NCBI RefSeq assembly: GCF_016107705.1
Contig: NZ_JAEHGC010000032.1
Location: 1 to 14,804, forward strand
Direction: 5' to 3'
Source of the DNA: Neobacillus cucumis
GTDB lineage: Bacteria; Bacillota; Bacilli; Bacillales_B; DSM-18226
Length of the DNA stretch: 14,804 nucleotides
Shown here: in pieces, positions 1 through 6,813 of the stretch
Layout of the letters: the number at the start of each line of letters is the position of its first letter
Numbering within the stretch: the first letter of the stretch is position 1
Position numbers and translations under genes: made by a program
Notes under the pieces: generated by a model
Told to the model about the DNA's origin: nothing
Database searches by the model: none
What the model saw: only the letters and a program-made list of their open reading frames with translations

Positions 1-5
1 TTATT

Positions 6-34
6 AATATAACATCTAAAGTTATTTAAGTCAA
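6..34 (-). promoter_or_regulatory. Sigma-A promoter P2, probably of an rRNA operon lying left of the window
   Basis: Read on the minus strand, the -35 box TTGACT (29-34) and -10 box TATATT (6-11) are separated by exactly 17 bp. The box upstream is A/T-rich, as in rRNA UP elements. A 9-bp perfect inverted repeat (18-26 with 33-41) straddles the -35. In B. subtilis the rrnA operon follows bofA, so the promoter most likely drives a 16S-23S-5S operon outside the window. The rRNA itself is not visible, so the target is inferred from synteny. Confidence 0.8.
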
Positions 35-76
35 TAACTTTTTTCTTTCGTTCGTCAATCGCTGACGACTTTTAAT

Positions 77-105
77 ATATTACAGGAATATATTTGATAG
101 GTCAA
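77..105 (-). promoter_or_regulatory. Sigma-A promoter P1, tandem partner of P2
   Basis: On the minus strand, -35 TTGACC (100-105) and -10 TAATAT (77-82) have a 17-bp spacer. It lies about 71 bp upstream of P2, giving the tandem P1-P2 arrangement typical of Bacillus rRNA operons. A/T tracts at 106-125 could act as an UP element. A 6-bp inverted repeat (TCGTCA, 52-57, with TGACGA, 63-68) lies between the two promoters and would be in the P1 transcript. Confidence 0.8.
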
Positions 106-130
106 TAGTTTTTTAAAAGTTTTTTTCAAA

Positions 131-314
131 AGGCTGTGTTAAAGGACAATGCTGATTCTTGAACAACGTAGATTGGAGCGGAAGGCGCGAAGACTCTTGT
201 GGGAGTACATGGCAGGGGAGACCCCACAGGAGCGAAGCGACGAGGAGGCTCCCCTGTCCGCCCACGAACCGCTCGCGCCTGGAGCGGAAATCAACAACTA
301 TGTTTAACAAACCT
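131..314. repeat. GC-rich interspersed repeat with terminal inverted repeats
   Basis: The ends are imperfect inverted repeats: AGGCTGTGTTAAA (131-143) against AGGTTTGTTAAA read in from the right (303-314), with similarity extending outward into flanking T/A tracts. The interior is far more GC-rich than its surroundings. It contains inverted pairs such as CAGGGGAG/CTCCCCTG and TGTGGG/CCCACA, plus GGAGCGGAA as a direct repeat near both ends. No believable protein is encoded. The style resembles the interspersed repeats found between genes in many Bacillaceae; I know no formal name. A shortened relative occurs at 10147-10230. Confidence 0.75.
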
Positions 315-320
315 TTCAAA

Positions 321-346
321 AAGAAAAAGCCGTCAATAAGAACGGC
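321..346 (-). terminator. Intrinsic terminator of the dnaX-bofA operon
   Basis: On the minus strand a GCCGT/ACGGC stem (342-346 with 329-333) is followed by TTTTTCTT. It begins about 10 bp after the bofA stop. Confidence 0.8.
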
Positions 347-356
347 CTGTTTCAAA

Positions 357-620
357 CTAGATGATCCATTTTTGTATAGCCACTAGGGCAATCATTCCAG
401 GGATCCCAAGAAAACCTGAAACAGTTGAGGTGGCAAAATTTATCGGAACGTGTATTCCGAATCGATTACCTGCCACATTTAAGAAAAATAAAAATAATGC
501 CCCAATTACTAATTTAATCGCAGCTTGGCCAATAAAACGGGCCGGCTTAAAAGGAGCACCTGAAAATAATAATATAACAATGAGTCCCCCTAAAATAGAG
601 ATTATAATAATTGGTTCCAA
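357..620 (-). CDS. bofA: BofA, inhibitor of pro-sigma-K processing
   Basis: BofA is a mother-cell membrane protein of the forespore outer membrane. With SpoIVFA it holds the intramembrane protease SpoIVFB inactive, so delaying pro-sigma-K cleavage. The 87-residue product equals the usual family length. Hydrophobic segments lie at about residues 4-20, 34-50 and 66-85. Asn48 (FLNVAGN) and Asn61 (VPINF), which in B. subtilis BofA matter for SpoIVFB inhibition, are both present. The start is TTG at 618-620, with AGGGGG (630-635) nine bases upstream; this gives the MEP N-terminus known in B. subtilis. It is the last gene of the dnaX-yaaK-recR-yaaL-bofA cluster. Its ribosome binding site lies against a long inverted repeat (see separate entry). 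Confidence 0.93.
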   Translation of the reverse strand: MEPIIIISILGGLIVILLFSGAPFKPARFIGQAAIKLVIGALFLFFLNVAGNRFGIHVPINFATSTVSGFLGIPGMIALVAIQKWII

Positions 621-703
621 AAAAGCTATCCCCCTCCCAGATTACTTTTACTAATAACTATGTACAAGTTATCTAAAAAAGACCTAAGAATGGGATAGCT
701 TTT
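621..703 (-). promoter_or_regulatory. Long inverted repeat that could sequester the bofA ribosome binding site
   Basis: AAAAGCTATCCC (minus strand, 703 to 692) is perfectly complementary to GGGATAGCTTTT (632 to 621). The 12-bp stem encloses a 59-nt loop. The 3' arm fills the spacer between the Shine-Dalgarno and the TTG start and covers half of AGGGGG. The 5' arm starts 3 nt after the yaaL stop. A smaller ATAACT/AGTTAT hairpin (654-672) is nested in the loop. The structure is visible; the regulatory role is inferred. Confidence 0.5.
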
Positions 704-706
704 CGA

Positions 707-925
707 TTATCTTTTTAAAGACACATTCCGCTGTTTGGCTTCTCTTATTAAGAAGAAGTATTTAGCTTCTGCGATCTTCGTTTGACATATAACTTCTTCC
801 GATGGATCAAAACACTTCTCCAAGAGTATCTTTTGCTGCTGTGAATTTTCTTTAAATTTATTCAATTGGGTTAAGAGCTTTTCATCAAATTCTTTTCGAA
901 GCCATCCTTTTCGTCGAAAAAACAT
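707..925 (-). CDS. yaaL: YaaL, DUF2508 family protein
   Basis: This is a 72-residue, highly charged protein that I recognise as YaaL by its N-terminus (MFFRRKGWLRKEFDEKL) and by its position between recR and bofA. It is predicted to be soluble and mostly helical, with no signal peptide or membrane segment. The internal PSEEVI and AEAKYFFLIREAKQR blocks are the conserved part. The ATG start has GGGGGA about six bases upstream. It lies 19 bp after recR, so it is very likely cotranscribed. The function is unknown. Confidence 0.88.
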   Translation of the reverse strand: MFFRRKGWLRKEFDEKLLTQLNKFKENSQQQKILLEKCFDPSEEVICQTKIAEAKYFFLIREAKQRNVSLKR

Positions 926-944
926 GAATGATTCCCCCGGTACA

Positions 945-1541
945 TTATAATTCTCTTCGACCCTCTAAGGCTTTTGATAAAGTAACTTCATCTGCGTACT
1001 CAAGATCTCCCCCAACCGGCAGGCCATGGGCAATTCTTGTTGTCTTAATACCTGATGGCCTTAATAACCGGGAAATGTACATGGCTGTTGCTTCCCCTTC
1101 AATATTTGGGTTGGTTGCTAGTATGACTTCCTGCACCGTTTCGTCCTGAAGTCTCTTTAATAGATCAGGGATATTGATATCCTCTGGACCTATTCCATCC
1201 ATTGGTGAAATGGCTCCATGAAGGACATGATATAAACCATTAAACTCCTTCATTTTTTCCATTGCAATAACATCTTTAGGATCTTGAACAACACAGATGA
1301 TGCTCCTGTCTCTCCGGACATCTTCACAAATATAGCAGGGGTCTTGATCAGTAATATGACCGCAGATTGAGCAATAAGTTAAATTACGTTTGGCATTTAC
1401 AAGCGCCTTAGCGAAATCTAATACAGTGTCTTCTTTCATGCTTAAGACAAAAAAGGCCAGACGAGCGGCCGTTTTCGGACCGATTCCTGGCAATTTCATA
1501 AAGCTGTCAATCAGCTTTGAGATCGGTTCTGGATAATGCAT
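945..1541 (-). CDS. recR: Recombination mediator protein RecR
   Basis: RecR works with RecO and RecF to load RecA onto SSB-coated single-stranded DNA at gaps and stalled forks. The 198-residue length is normal for the family. A helix-hairpin-helix ([14 protein letters not shown], 17-30) is followed by a C4 zinc finger (Cys57, Cys60, Cys69, Cys72). The Toprim domain follows at about residues 80-175. The family's C-terminal Walker B-like block [16 protein letters not shown] is at 173-188. The ATG has AAGGAGAGG upstream. It lies downstream of yaaK, as in most Firmicutes, and the dnaX-yaaK-recR linkage is conserved very widely in bacteria. Confidence 0.97.
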   Translation of the reverse strand: MHYPEPISKLIDSFMKLPGIGPKTAARLAFFVLSMKEDTVLDFAKALVNAKRNLTYCSICGHITDQDPCYICEDVRRDRSIICVVQDPKDVIAMEKMKEFNGLYHVLHGAISPMDGIGPEDINIPDLLKRLQDETVQEVILATNPNIEGEATAMYISRLLRPSGIKTTRIAHGLPVGGDLEYADEVTLSKALEGRREL

Positions 1542-1601
1542 TTTCTATTATTCCTCTCCTTAGAAATGCGTATGCACCCCTACAAGCGCTAATGTAGGAC
1601 A

Positions 1602-1925
1602 TTAAAAAGGAAGATTCATTCCTTTAGTGAATTGTCCCATTGTATTGTTTGTTAATTCTTCTGCTTTTTTAAGTGCATCATTTGTTGCAGCAAGCACCAA
1701 GTCTTGAAGCATTTCTACATCATCAGGGTCAACAGCTTCAGGATTAATTTTTACCTCTAAAACTTCTTTATGTCCGGAGACGATGACGGTAACCATTCCT
1801 CCGCCGGCAGTACCTTCAATTTGCTGTTTACCTAGGTCTTCCTGTGCCTCTGCCATTTTCTTTTGCATCTTTTGCATCTGCTTCATCATATTTTGCATAT
1901 TTCCCATTCCGCCACCACGCATCAT
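1602..1925 (-). CDS. yaaK: YbaB/EbfC family nucleoid-associated protein YaaK
   Basis: This is a small homodimeric DNA-binding protein of the YbaB/EbfC family, found next to dnaX and recR in most bacteria. The product is 107 residues. A Gly/Met-rich N-terminus leads into a helix with the family pattern [20 protein letters not shown]. The beta-sheet core is [26 protein letters not shown] (38-63), followed by C-terminal helices. GGAGG lies eight bases before the first of two consecutive ATG codons. The start falls 20 bp after the dnaX stop, consistent with cotranscription. The cellular role is not settled; links to RecR-dependent repair or nucleoid organisation have been proposed for the family. 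Confidence 0.94.
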   Translation of the reverse strand: MMRGGGMGNMQNMMKQMQKMQKKMAEAQEDLGKQQIEGTAGGGMVTVIVSGHKEVLEVKINPEAVDPDDVEMLQDLVLAATNDALKKAEELTNNTMGQFTKGMNLPF

Positions 1926-1945
1926 TTACATTACCTCCATTTTTA

Positions 1946-3631
1946 TTAGTCAATAACTTCCACAAATTCAGCACCAAATAGTTTTTTTGCTTCAGATATA
2001 TGGGGTTGCTCCTCAGTTTGGGAATCTTCCCCTTCTCCATCTTCAGCATGTTGATGACTTAGAAAACCTTCCCGAATGGACAACCATTGATCTTCAGGCA
2101 CACCAAGGATCGTAAACCGATGACCGGTTAACTCTTGTAGTGCAGACATGACCGTTTCAATAAAACGGTTGTTATCCATGGCCATTTGGCAGTGGATTTC
2201 ATGCTTGAATTTTAGAATAAAAGCAGTGGACGAAGCTGCCACAGGCTCAGCCTCATTTAATAAGGCTGCGTGTGATTTCATTAGCCGTGCCCGCATTTCC
2301 GCCCAATTACTTTTAATTTGATTAATATCATTTTTTGTTGCATGTTTTAAAACTTCATTTATCTTGCCAACAGCAGGCTGGAATCCTTTTCTTGATGTTC
2401 TAGGTGCTGCTTTTTGTACAGGAGCAGGAGCTTCCTGTGCTGCCGGAATTCCATTTGCCTTTAATTGCCGCAGGTCATCCTCAAGCTGTTCTATTTTTGC
2501 AAGAAGCTGAGAGATTTGCCCAGGTGCAGCCTGATCAGAATGTTTGGTTTCGATTTGGCACAACTTTACGATTGCAACTTCTAGAAAGATTCTCGGATGA
2601 TTGGTCCAACGCATTTCCTGCTGTGTCTTATTTAATTGGTCAATCATCAGATAAATTTGTTCAGTCAGGATCGTTTCCGCTATTTTTTGAAATTCACTGT
2701 CAAGTGTCACTCTTTCTAAGGATTCCTCAAGATTGGGGGCAGTTTTATAGAGAAGCAAATCCCGGTAAAATAGAATTAAATCCTCAATAAACCGAGCCGG
2801 GTCTTTTCCATGAAATAAAAGTTCCTCTAACGCTTCTAATCCACTTGCAACATCCTTTTCTTGAAAAGCATGAGCCAACTTATATAAAAACCCTTGTGAC
2901 ACAGACCCTGTTACAGTTAGTGCATCCTCTACTGTTACACTGTCTTGACTAAACGATATCGCCTGATCCAGTAAGCTTAATGCATCACGCATACCACCTT
3001 CTGCTGCTCTGGCAATCATTTGCAGTGCTTGTTCCTCGCAATCCACACCCGTTTCATCGACAATTAGCTTCATTCTCTTTACGATCGACCCAGCTGTAAT
3101 CCGTCTAAAATCAAAACGCTGACATCTTGAAATAATCGTTAGCGGGATTTTATGAGGCTCGGTTGTCGCCAAGATAAAAATTACATGTTTCGGCGGTTCC
3201 TCTAACGTTTTTAATAAGGCATTGAAGGCGCTAATGGATAGCATATGCACTTCATCAATGATATAGACCTTATATTTGACGGCAGTGGGAGCGAACTTTA
3301 CCTTATCGAGTACGTCTCTCATTTCTTCAACGCGTGAGTTTGAAGCTGCATCAAATTCCAAAACATCCGAGATTGTTCCATCGGTAATTCCCCGGCATGC
3401 AGCACATTCGTTACACGGTTCCGCAACAGGTGAATGCTCACAATTAACCGCTTTTGCCAAAATTTTAGCTGCACTGGTCTTCCCTGTTCCTCTTGGACCT
3501 GAAAATAAATAAGCATGTGAAATTTTCTGTTGAAGCAGGGCGTTTTGCAATGTCTTGGTCACATGCTCCTGTCCTACGACATCAATAAAGGTTTGAGGCC
3601 GCCAAACACGATATAAAGCCTGATAAGCCAA
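1946..3631 (-). CDS. dnaX: DNA polymerase III tau subunit (DnaX clamp loader ATPase)
   Basis: DnaX is the AAA+ motor of the clamp loader and ties the polymerases to the replisome. I place the start at TTG (3629-3631), nine bases after AAGGGGG, giving MAYQALYRVWRPQTF and 561 residues; an upstream in-frame TTG at 3652 lacks a ribosome binding site. Walker A is GPRGTGKT (45-52). Zinc ligands are Cys64, Cys73, Cys76 and Cys79. Walker B is IIDEVH (124-129), sensor 1 is ATTEPHKIP, and the SRC arginine-finger motif is at 168-170. Domain III is followed by a Pro/Ala-rich linker (about 395-415) and the tau-specific tail. First gene of the yaaK-recR-yaaL-bofA cluster. A possible frameshift site is at residues 432-434. 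Confidence 0.97.
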   Translation of the reverse strand: MAYQALYRVWRPQTFIDVVGQEHVTKTLQNALLQQKISHAYLFSGPRGTGKTSAAKILAKAVNCEHSPVAEPCNECAACRGITDGTISDVLEFDAASNSRVEEMRDVLDKVKFAPTAVKYKVYIIDEVHMLSISAFNALLKTLEEPPKHVIFILATTEPHKIPLTIISRCQRFDFRRITAGSIVKRMKLIVDETGVDCEEQALQMIARAAEGGMRDALSLLDQAISFSQDSVTVEDALTVTGSVSQGFLYKLAHAFQEKDVASGLEALEELLFHGKDPARFIEDLILFYRDLLLYKTAPNLEESLERVTLDSEFQKIAETILTEQIYLMIDQLNKTQQEMRWTNHPRIFLEVAIVKLCQIETKHSDQAAPGQISQLLAKIEQLEDDLRQLKANGIPAAQEAPAPVQKAAPRTSRKGFQPAVGKINEVLKHATKNDINQIKSNWAEMRARLMKSHAALLNEAEPVAASSTAFILKFKHEIHCQMAMDNNRFIETVMSALQELTGHRFTILGVPEDQWLSIREGFLSHQHAEDGEGEDSQTEEQPHISEAKKLFGAEFVEVID

Positions 3632-3689
3632 TGGACATCGCCCCCTTCTCAAATTTTCATTAACTTTTGTCTAGGCTTCTGCTTTTCTC

Positions 3690-3719
3690 ATTATAACGTA
3701 TCTATTTAAGAAGTGAAAA
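3690..3719 (-). promoter_or_regulatory. Probable sigma-A promoter of the dnaX operon
   Basis: On the minus strand, a consensus -10 TATAAT (3690-3695) lies 18 bp after a weak -35 TTTTCA (3714-3719). It is between the SRP RNA terminator and the dnaX ribosome binding site. Confidence 0.55.
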
Positions 3720-3732
3720 TATTAGAATATAC

Positions 3733-3765
3733 AAAAAAACTCATCCCATTTTTTCTGAGATAAGT
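3733..3765 (-). terminator. Intrinsic terminator of the SRP RNA gene
   Basis: On the minus strand a 10-bp stem ACTTATCTCA/TGGGATGAGT (3756-3765 with 3739-3748, two G-U pairs) has a 7-nt loop and is followed by a run of seven T (from 3739 down). It lies about 28 bp beyond the mature RNA end. Confidence 0.8.
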
Positions 3766-3789
3766 AATTTGTTAAGAAATATGTAATTA

Positions 3790-4062
3790 AACTGCCGTGC
3801 ACCTTCCTTCGACTGGCGCCCATAAGCGTTACTTAAGCAGTTAGCTCGACCCAGGCAACCCTGCGGCACATGAGAGCGTCCACTTAATGCTGCTTCCTTC
3901 CGGACCTGACATGGTTCATGGATTCCCATTGCGCAGGACCCGGGCGTCAACACCACTTACTTAAGGCAGACCCTACAGGTCACGAGCCTCAGGAAGGGAT
4001 TCAGCCTCGCTAGAGCGGATTGCGAGTACAGGGCACCGCTACCTCCCCGCCTAGCACGGCAA
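3790..4062 (-). ncRNA. scr: Signal recognition particle RNA (scRNA, large Bacillus type)
   Basis: This is the RNA core of the signal recognition particle, which binds Ffh and targets nascent membrane and secretory proteins. The conserved helix 8 block GGTCCGGAAGGAAGCAGC (about 3888-3905, minus strand) holds the GGAA tetraloop. The 5' end GCCGTGCTAGGCGGGGAGGT and the 3' end GGTGCACGGC are complementary (GCCGTGC/GCACGGC) and close the molecule. The length of about 270 nt fits the Bacillus form with an Alu-like domain, not the short 4.5S RNA. Its place between tadA and dnaX matches B. subtilis. In B. subtilis a longer precursor is trimmed by RNase III; the flanking promoter and terminator here imply a precursor of about 340-360 nt. 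Exact ends are approximate. Confidence 0.95.
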
Positions 4063-4103
4063 AGTTGAAAACAATATTAGTGCGTCATATCTGACACTTT
4101 TTT

Positions 4104-4132
4104 AGTATACTAACATTCAAAGGAAAATGCAA
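4104..4132 (-). promoter_or_regulatory. Sigma-A promoter of the SRP RNA gene
   Basis: On the minus strand, -35 TTGCAT (4127-4132) and -10 TATACT (4104-4109) have a 17-bp spacer. The -35 starts 3 bp after the tadA stop. The predicted start is about 35 nt before the mature 5' end, leaving a leader for processing. Confidence 0.75.
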
Positions 4133-4135
4133 CGT

Positions 4136-4681
<546 letters not shown>

Positions 4682-4700
4682 TCAAGGATAAGATTTATTA

Positions 4701-4726
4701 CCTCCTTCCAAACTATAATTAGGAGG
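4701..4726. repeat. Inverted repeat carrying Shine-Dalgarno-like sequence on both strands
   Basis: CCTCCT (4701-4706) and AGGAGG (4721-4726) are complementary with a 14-nt loop. On the plus strand the right arm is the yaaI ribosome binding site. On the minus strand the left arm reads GAAGGAGGTAA within the tadA leader, but no start codon follows at a useful distance. Confidence 0.5.
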
Positions 4727-4735
4727 AGATAATTC

Positions 4736-5284
4736 ATGAAGGAAATCCATCCTGCACTTATCATTATCGATATGATTAATAACTTTGATTTTTCCCACGG
4801 GCCGATTTTGGCAAAAAAGGCCCTAGAAATTGCCCATCCTATTAAAAAGTTAAAGAAGAACTTTAATGAAAAAGGTCTGCCGGTCATTTTTATTAATGAC
4901 CACTATAATTTATGGCAGGCAGAATATACAAAAATAATTAACCTCTGTAGAAATCATTATAGTCAACCTGTGTTTGAAATATTGCTTCCGGAAGAACATG
5001 ATTATTTTTTAATTAAGCCAAAGCATTCTGCTTTTTACGGTACTGCTTTAAATACTCTGCTCCACCAATTAAAGGTGAACACATTGATTCTCTCCGGCAT
5101 TGCCGGAAATATTTGTGTTTTGTTTACCGCAAATGACGCCTATATGCGAGAATTCCAGCTTTATGTCCCGAAAAACTGCATCGCCTCTGCAGATGACCAA
5201 GATAATCAATATGCTTTAACAATGATGCAAAATGTACTAAAAGCAAATATTCAGCCCGCAACTGATAAAAATTATATCATGTAA
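4736..5284 (+). CDS. yaaI: Isochorismatase-family cysteine hydrolase YaaI
   Basis: This is a 182-residue protein of the isochorismatase-like hydrolase family. The catalytic triad is visible: Asp12 (LIIIDMINNF), Lys94 (FLIKPKHSAFYGT) and Cys127 (SGIAGNICVLFTANDAYMR). The cis-peptide region before the Cys also fits. No signal peptide is present, so it is cytosolic. The ATG has AGGAGG ten bases upstream. It lies between tadA and yaaH, as in B. subtilis, and ends 54 bp before yaaH. Family members act on isochorismate, nicotinamide, N-carbamoyl compounds or peroxides. The substrate here cannot be told from the sequence. A TATAAT at 4714-4719 has no good -35, so I do not call a promoter. Confidence 0.9.
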   Translation: MKEIHPALIIIDMINNFDFSHGPILAKKALEIAHPIKKLKKNFNEKGLPVIFINDHYNLWQAEYTKIINLCRNHYSQPVFEILLPEEHDYFLIKPKHSAFYGTALNTLLHQLKVNTLILSGIAGNICVLFTANDAYMREFQLYVPKNCIASADDQDNQYALTMMQNVLKANIQPATDKNYIM

Positions 5285-5305
5285 CCTCTTTTGCGCTCAT
5301 ATGAT
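5277..5305 (+). promoter_or_regulatory. Candidate sigma-E promoter of yaaH
   Basis: TCATGTAA (5277-5284) and CATATGAT (5298-5305) partly match the sigma-E -35 and -10 consensus with a 13-bp spacer. B. subtilis yaaH is transcribed by sigma-E in the mother cell, which makes this plausible, but the match is modest. Confidence 0.35.
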
Positions 5306-5338
5306 TGTTGTAGCGTATGTGCGTTAGGAGGGAAAAGC

Positions 5339-6622
5339 ATGCAAATTCATGTGGTTCAAAGAAATGAATCCTTAACAACAATTGCCCGGGCTTATCGTAC
5401 TACCGTTCAAGATATCATCGATGCGAATGAATTACCAAATCCAAATAATCTTGTAATTGGGCAGGCAATTGTGATTCCAATTATCGGGAGTTTTTATACT
5501 GTTAAACAGGGAGAGACCCTATATAGTATTGCACAAAAGGTGGGAGTTCCTTATCAGCAGCTTGCCACTATTAATCGAATTTCAGCCACACAACCGCTCT
5601 CTGTAGGTCTACGGCTCTATATCCCACAAAGTAAAAAAAGGCCGGCAGATTTTAATGCCTATGTTGAACCACGCGGGACCACTGTTGCTCCTGCACTCGA
5701 AAGCAGTGCTCGTGAGGCAGCACCATACTTAACCTATTTAGCTCCTTTTAGCTTCCAGGTCCACCGTGACGGAACATTAAAGGAACCATTATTAAATAAC
5801 TTCCCATCCATTGCAAAATCCCACCAAGTGGTCCTGATGATGGTAATCAACAACCAGGAGAATGATCAATTTAGTGACGAATTAGGGCGGATTTTACTCA
5901 CGGACATAGCCATTCAGGATAAATTTTTAAATAATATTGTCGCAACGGCTAAAAAGTATGGCTTCCGGGATATTCATTTTGACTTTGAATATTTACGCCC
6001 TGCCGACAAGGAAGCCTATAATACGTTCTTACGGAAGGCGAAGGCCCGTTTTAAAAGTGAAGGCTGGTTAATGTCCACTGCACTTGCGCCGAAAACAAGC
6101 GCGACACAAAAAGGAAAATGGTATGAAGGACATGATTATAAGGCGCATGGACAAATTTCTGATTTTGTCGTCATCATGACTTATGAATGGGGCTATAGCG
6201 GCGGCCCTGCGATGGCTGTTTCCCCGATTGGACCTGTAAGGAAGGTTTTAGAGTACGCTATCAGTGAAATGCCTTCAAATAAAATTCTTATGGGTCAAAA
6301 TCTTTACGGTTATGATTGGACCCTGCCGTTTGTTCAAGGGTCAATTGCAAAAGCAGTAAGCCCGCAACAGGCTATTCAGCTTGCTGCCAGTCATAATGTG
6401 CCGATTGAATATGATTCAAAGGCACAGGCACCGTTTTTTAGATATACCGAGAATGGCAAGCAGCATGAAGTTTGGTTTGAAGATGCCCGCTCCATCCAGG
6501 CAAAATTTGACTTAATTAAGGAATTAAATTTACGAGGAATGAGTTATTGGAAACTTGGTTTGTCCTTCCCGCAAAACTGGCTGTTAATCGTTGACAATTT
6601 TAATGTAACAAAAAGAACATAA
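5339..6622 (+). CDS. yaaH: SleL/YaaH, spore cortex-lytic N-acetylglucosaminidase
   Basis: This is a spore-associated germination hydrolase that cleaves cortex muramic-lactam peptidoglycan fragments; YaaH in B. subtilis is also known as a spore coat protein. I place the start at ATG 5339, eight bases after TAGGAGGGA, giving 427 residues, the same length as B. subtilis YaaH. Two LysM domains (about 2-47 and 51-96) bind peptidoglycan. The glycoside hydrolase family 18 domain spans about 105-427. Its DIHFDFE motif (211-217) contains Asp215 and the catalytic acid Glu217. No signal peptide is present, as expected for a coat protein made in the mother cell. Monocistronic, with its own terminator. 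Confidence 0.95.
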   Translation: MQIHVVQRNESLTTIARAYRTTVQDIIDANELPNPNNLVIGQAIVIPIIGSFYTVKQGETLYSIAQKVGVPYQQLATINRISATQPLSVGLRLYIPQSKKRPADFNAYVEPRGTTVAPALESSAREAAPYLTYLAPFSFQVHRDGTLKEPLLNNFPSIAKSHQVVLMMVINNQENDQFSDELGRILLTDIAIQDKFLNNIVATAKKYGFRDIHFDFEYLRPADKEAYNTFLRKAKARFKSEGWLMSTALAPKTSATQKGKWYEGHDYKAHGQISDFVVIMTYEWGYSGGPAMAVSPIGPVRKVLEYAISEMPSNKILMGQNLYGYDWTLPFVQGSIAKAVSPQQAIQLAASHNVPIEYDSKAQAPFFRYTENGKQHEVWFEDARSIQAKFDLIKELNLRGMSYWKLGLSFPQNWLLIVDNFNVTKRT

Positions 6623-6651
6623 ACTGCCTATATTCGGCAGTTTTTCTTTTT
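6621..6651 (+). terminator. Intrinsic terminator of yaaH
   Basis: An AAACTGCC/GGCAGTTT stem (6621-6628 with 6636-6643) with a 7-nt loop is followed by TTCTTTTTATT. The stem begins inside the stop codon. Confidence 0.85.
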
Positions 6652-6746
6652 ATTCGACAAAAACCAACATCCTCAAAAATATTCCATATCCCTTCCTGCT
6701 TAAGATTATGATAAAATATTCTTTGTGTCACTTTTATAAAGACAGT

Positions 6747-6774
6747 AAAAAAGACCCGGTTTTTAGACTGGTTC
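6747..6774 (-). terminator. Terminator-shaped hairpin on the minus strand upstream of dgk
   Basis: On the minus strand, GAACCAGT (6774-6767) pairs with ACCGGGTC (6760-6753), with one mismatch and one G-T pair. The loop is CTAAAA, and six T follow (6752-6747). No minus-strand gene ends here, so it could stop antisense transcripts coming out of dgk-dck or be a chance structure. Confidence 0.35.
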
Positions 6775-6813
6775 ATTATAGAAAGATCAGGCAGTGGAGA
6801 GGGAGGATATTCA

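Noticed and set aside
113..386. Open frames on both strands across the GC-rich repeat
   Set aside because: They run through inverted repeats and the bofA terminator, have no ribosome binding site and do not look like proteins.
2404..2790. 128-codon plus-strand frame
   Set aside because: It is antisense to dnaX, without a ribosome binding site; it is a by-product of dnaX codon use.
3741..3956. 71-codon minus-strand frame
   Set aside because: It lies inside the SRP RNA and its terminator; the RNA explains the conservation.
4714..4719. TATAAT as the yaaI -10 box
   Set aside because: No acceptable -35 lies 16-18 bp upstream, and the RNA would start inside the ribosome binding site.
6700..6790. 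Promoter for dgk-dck
   Set aside because: Several A/T-rich -10-like hexamers occur, but none has a convincing -35 at the right spacing.
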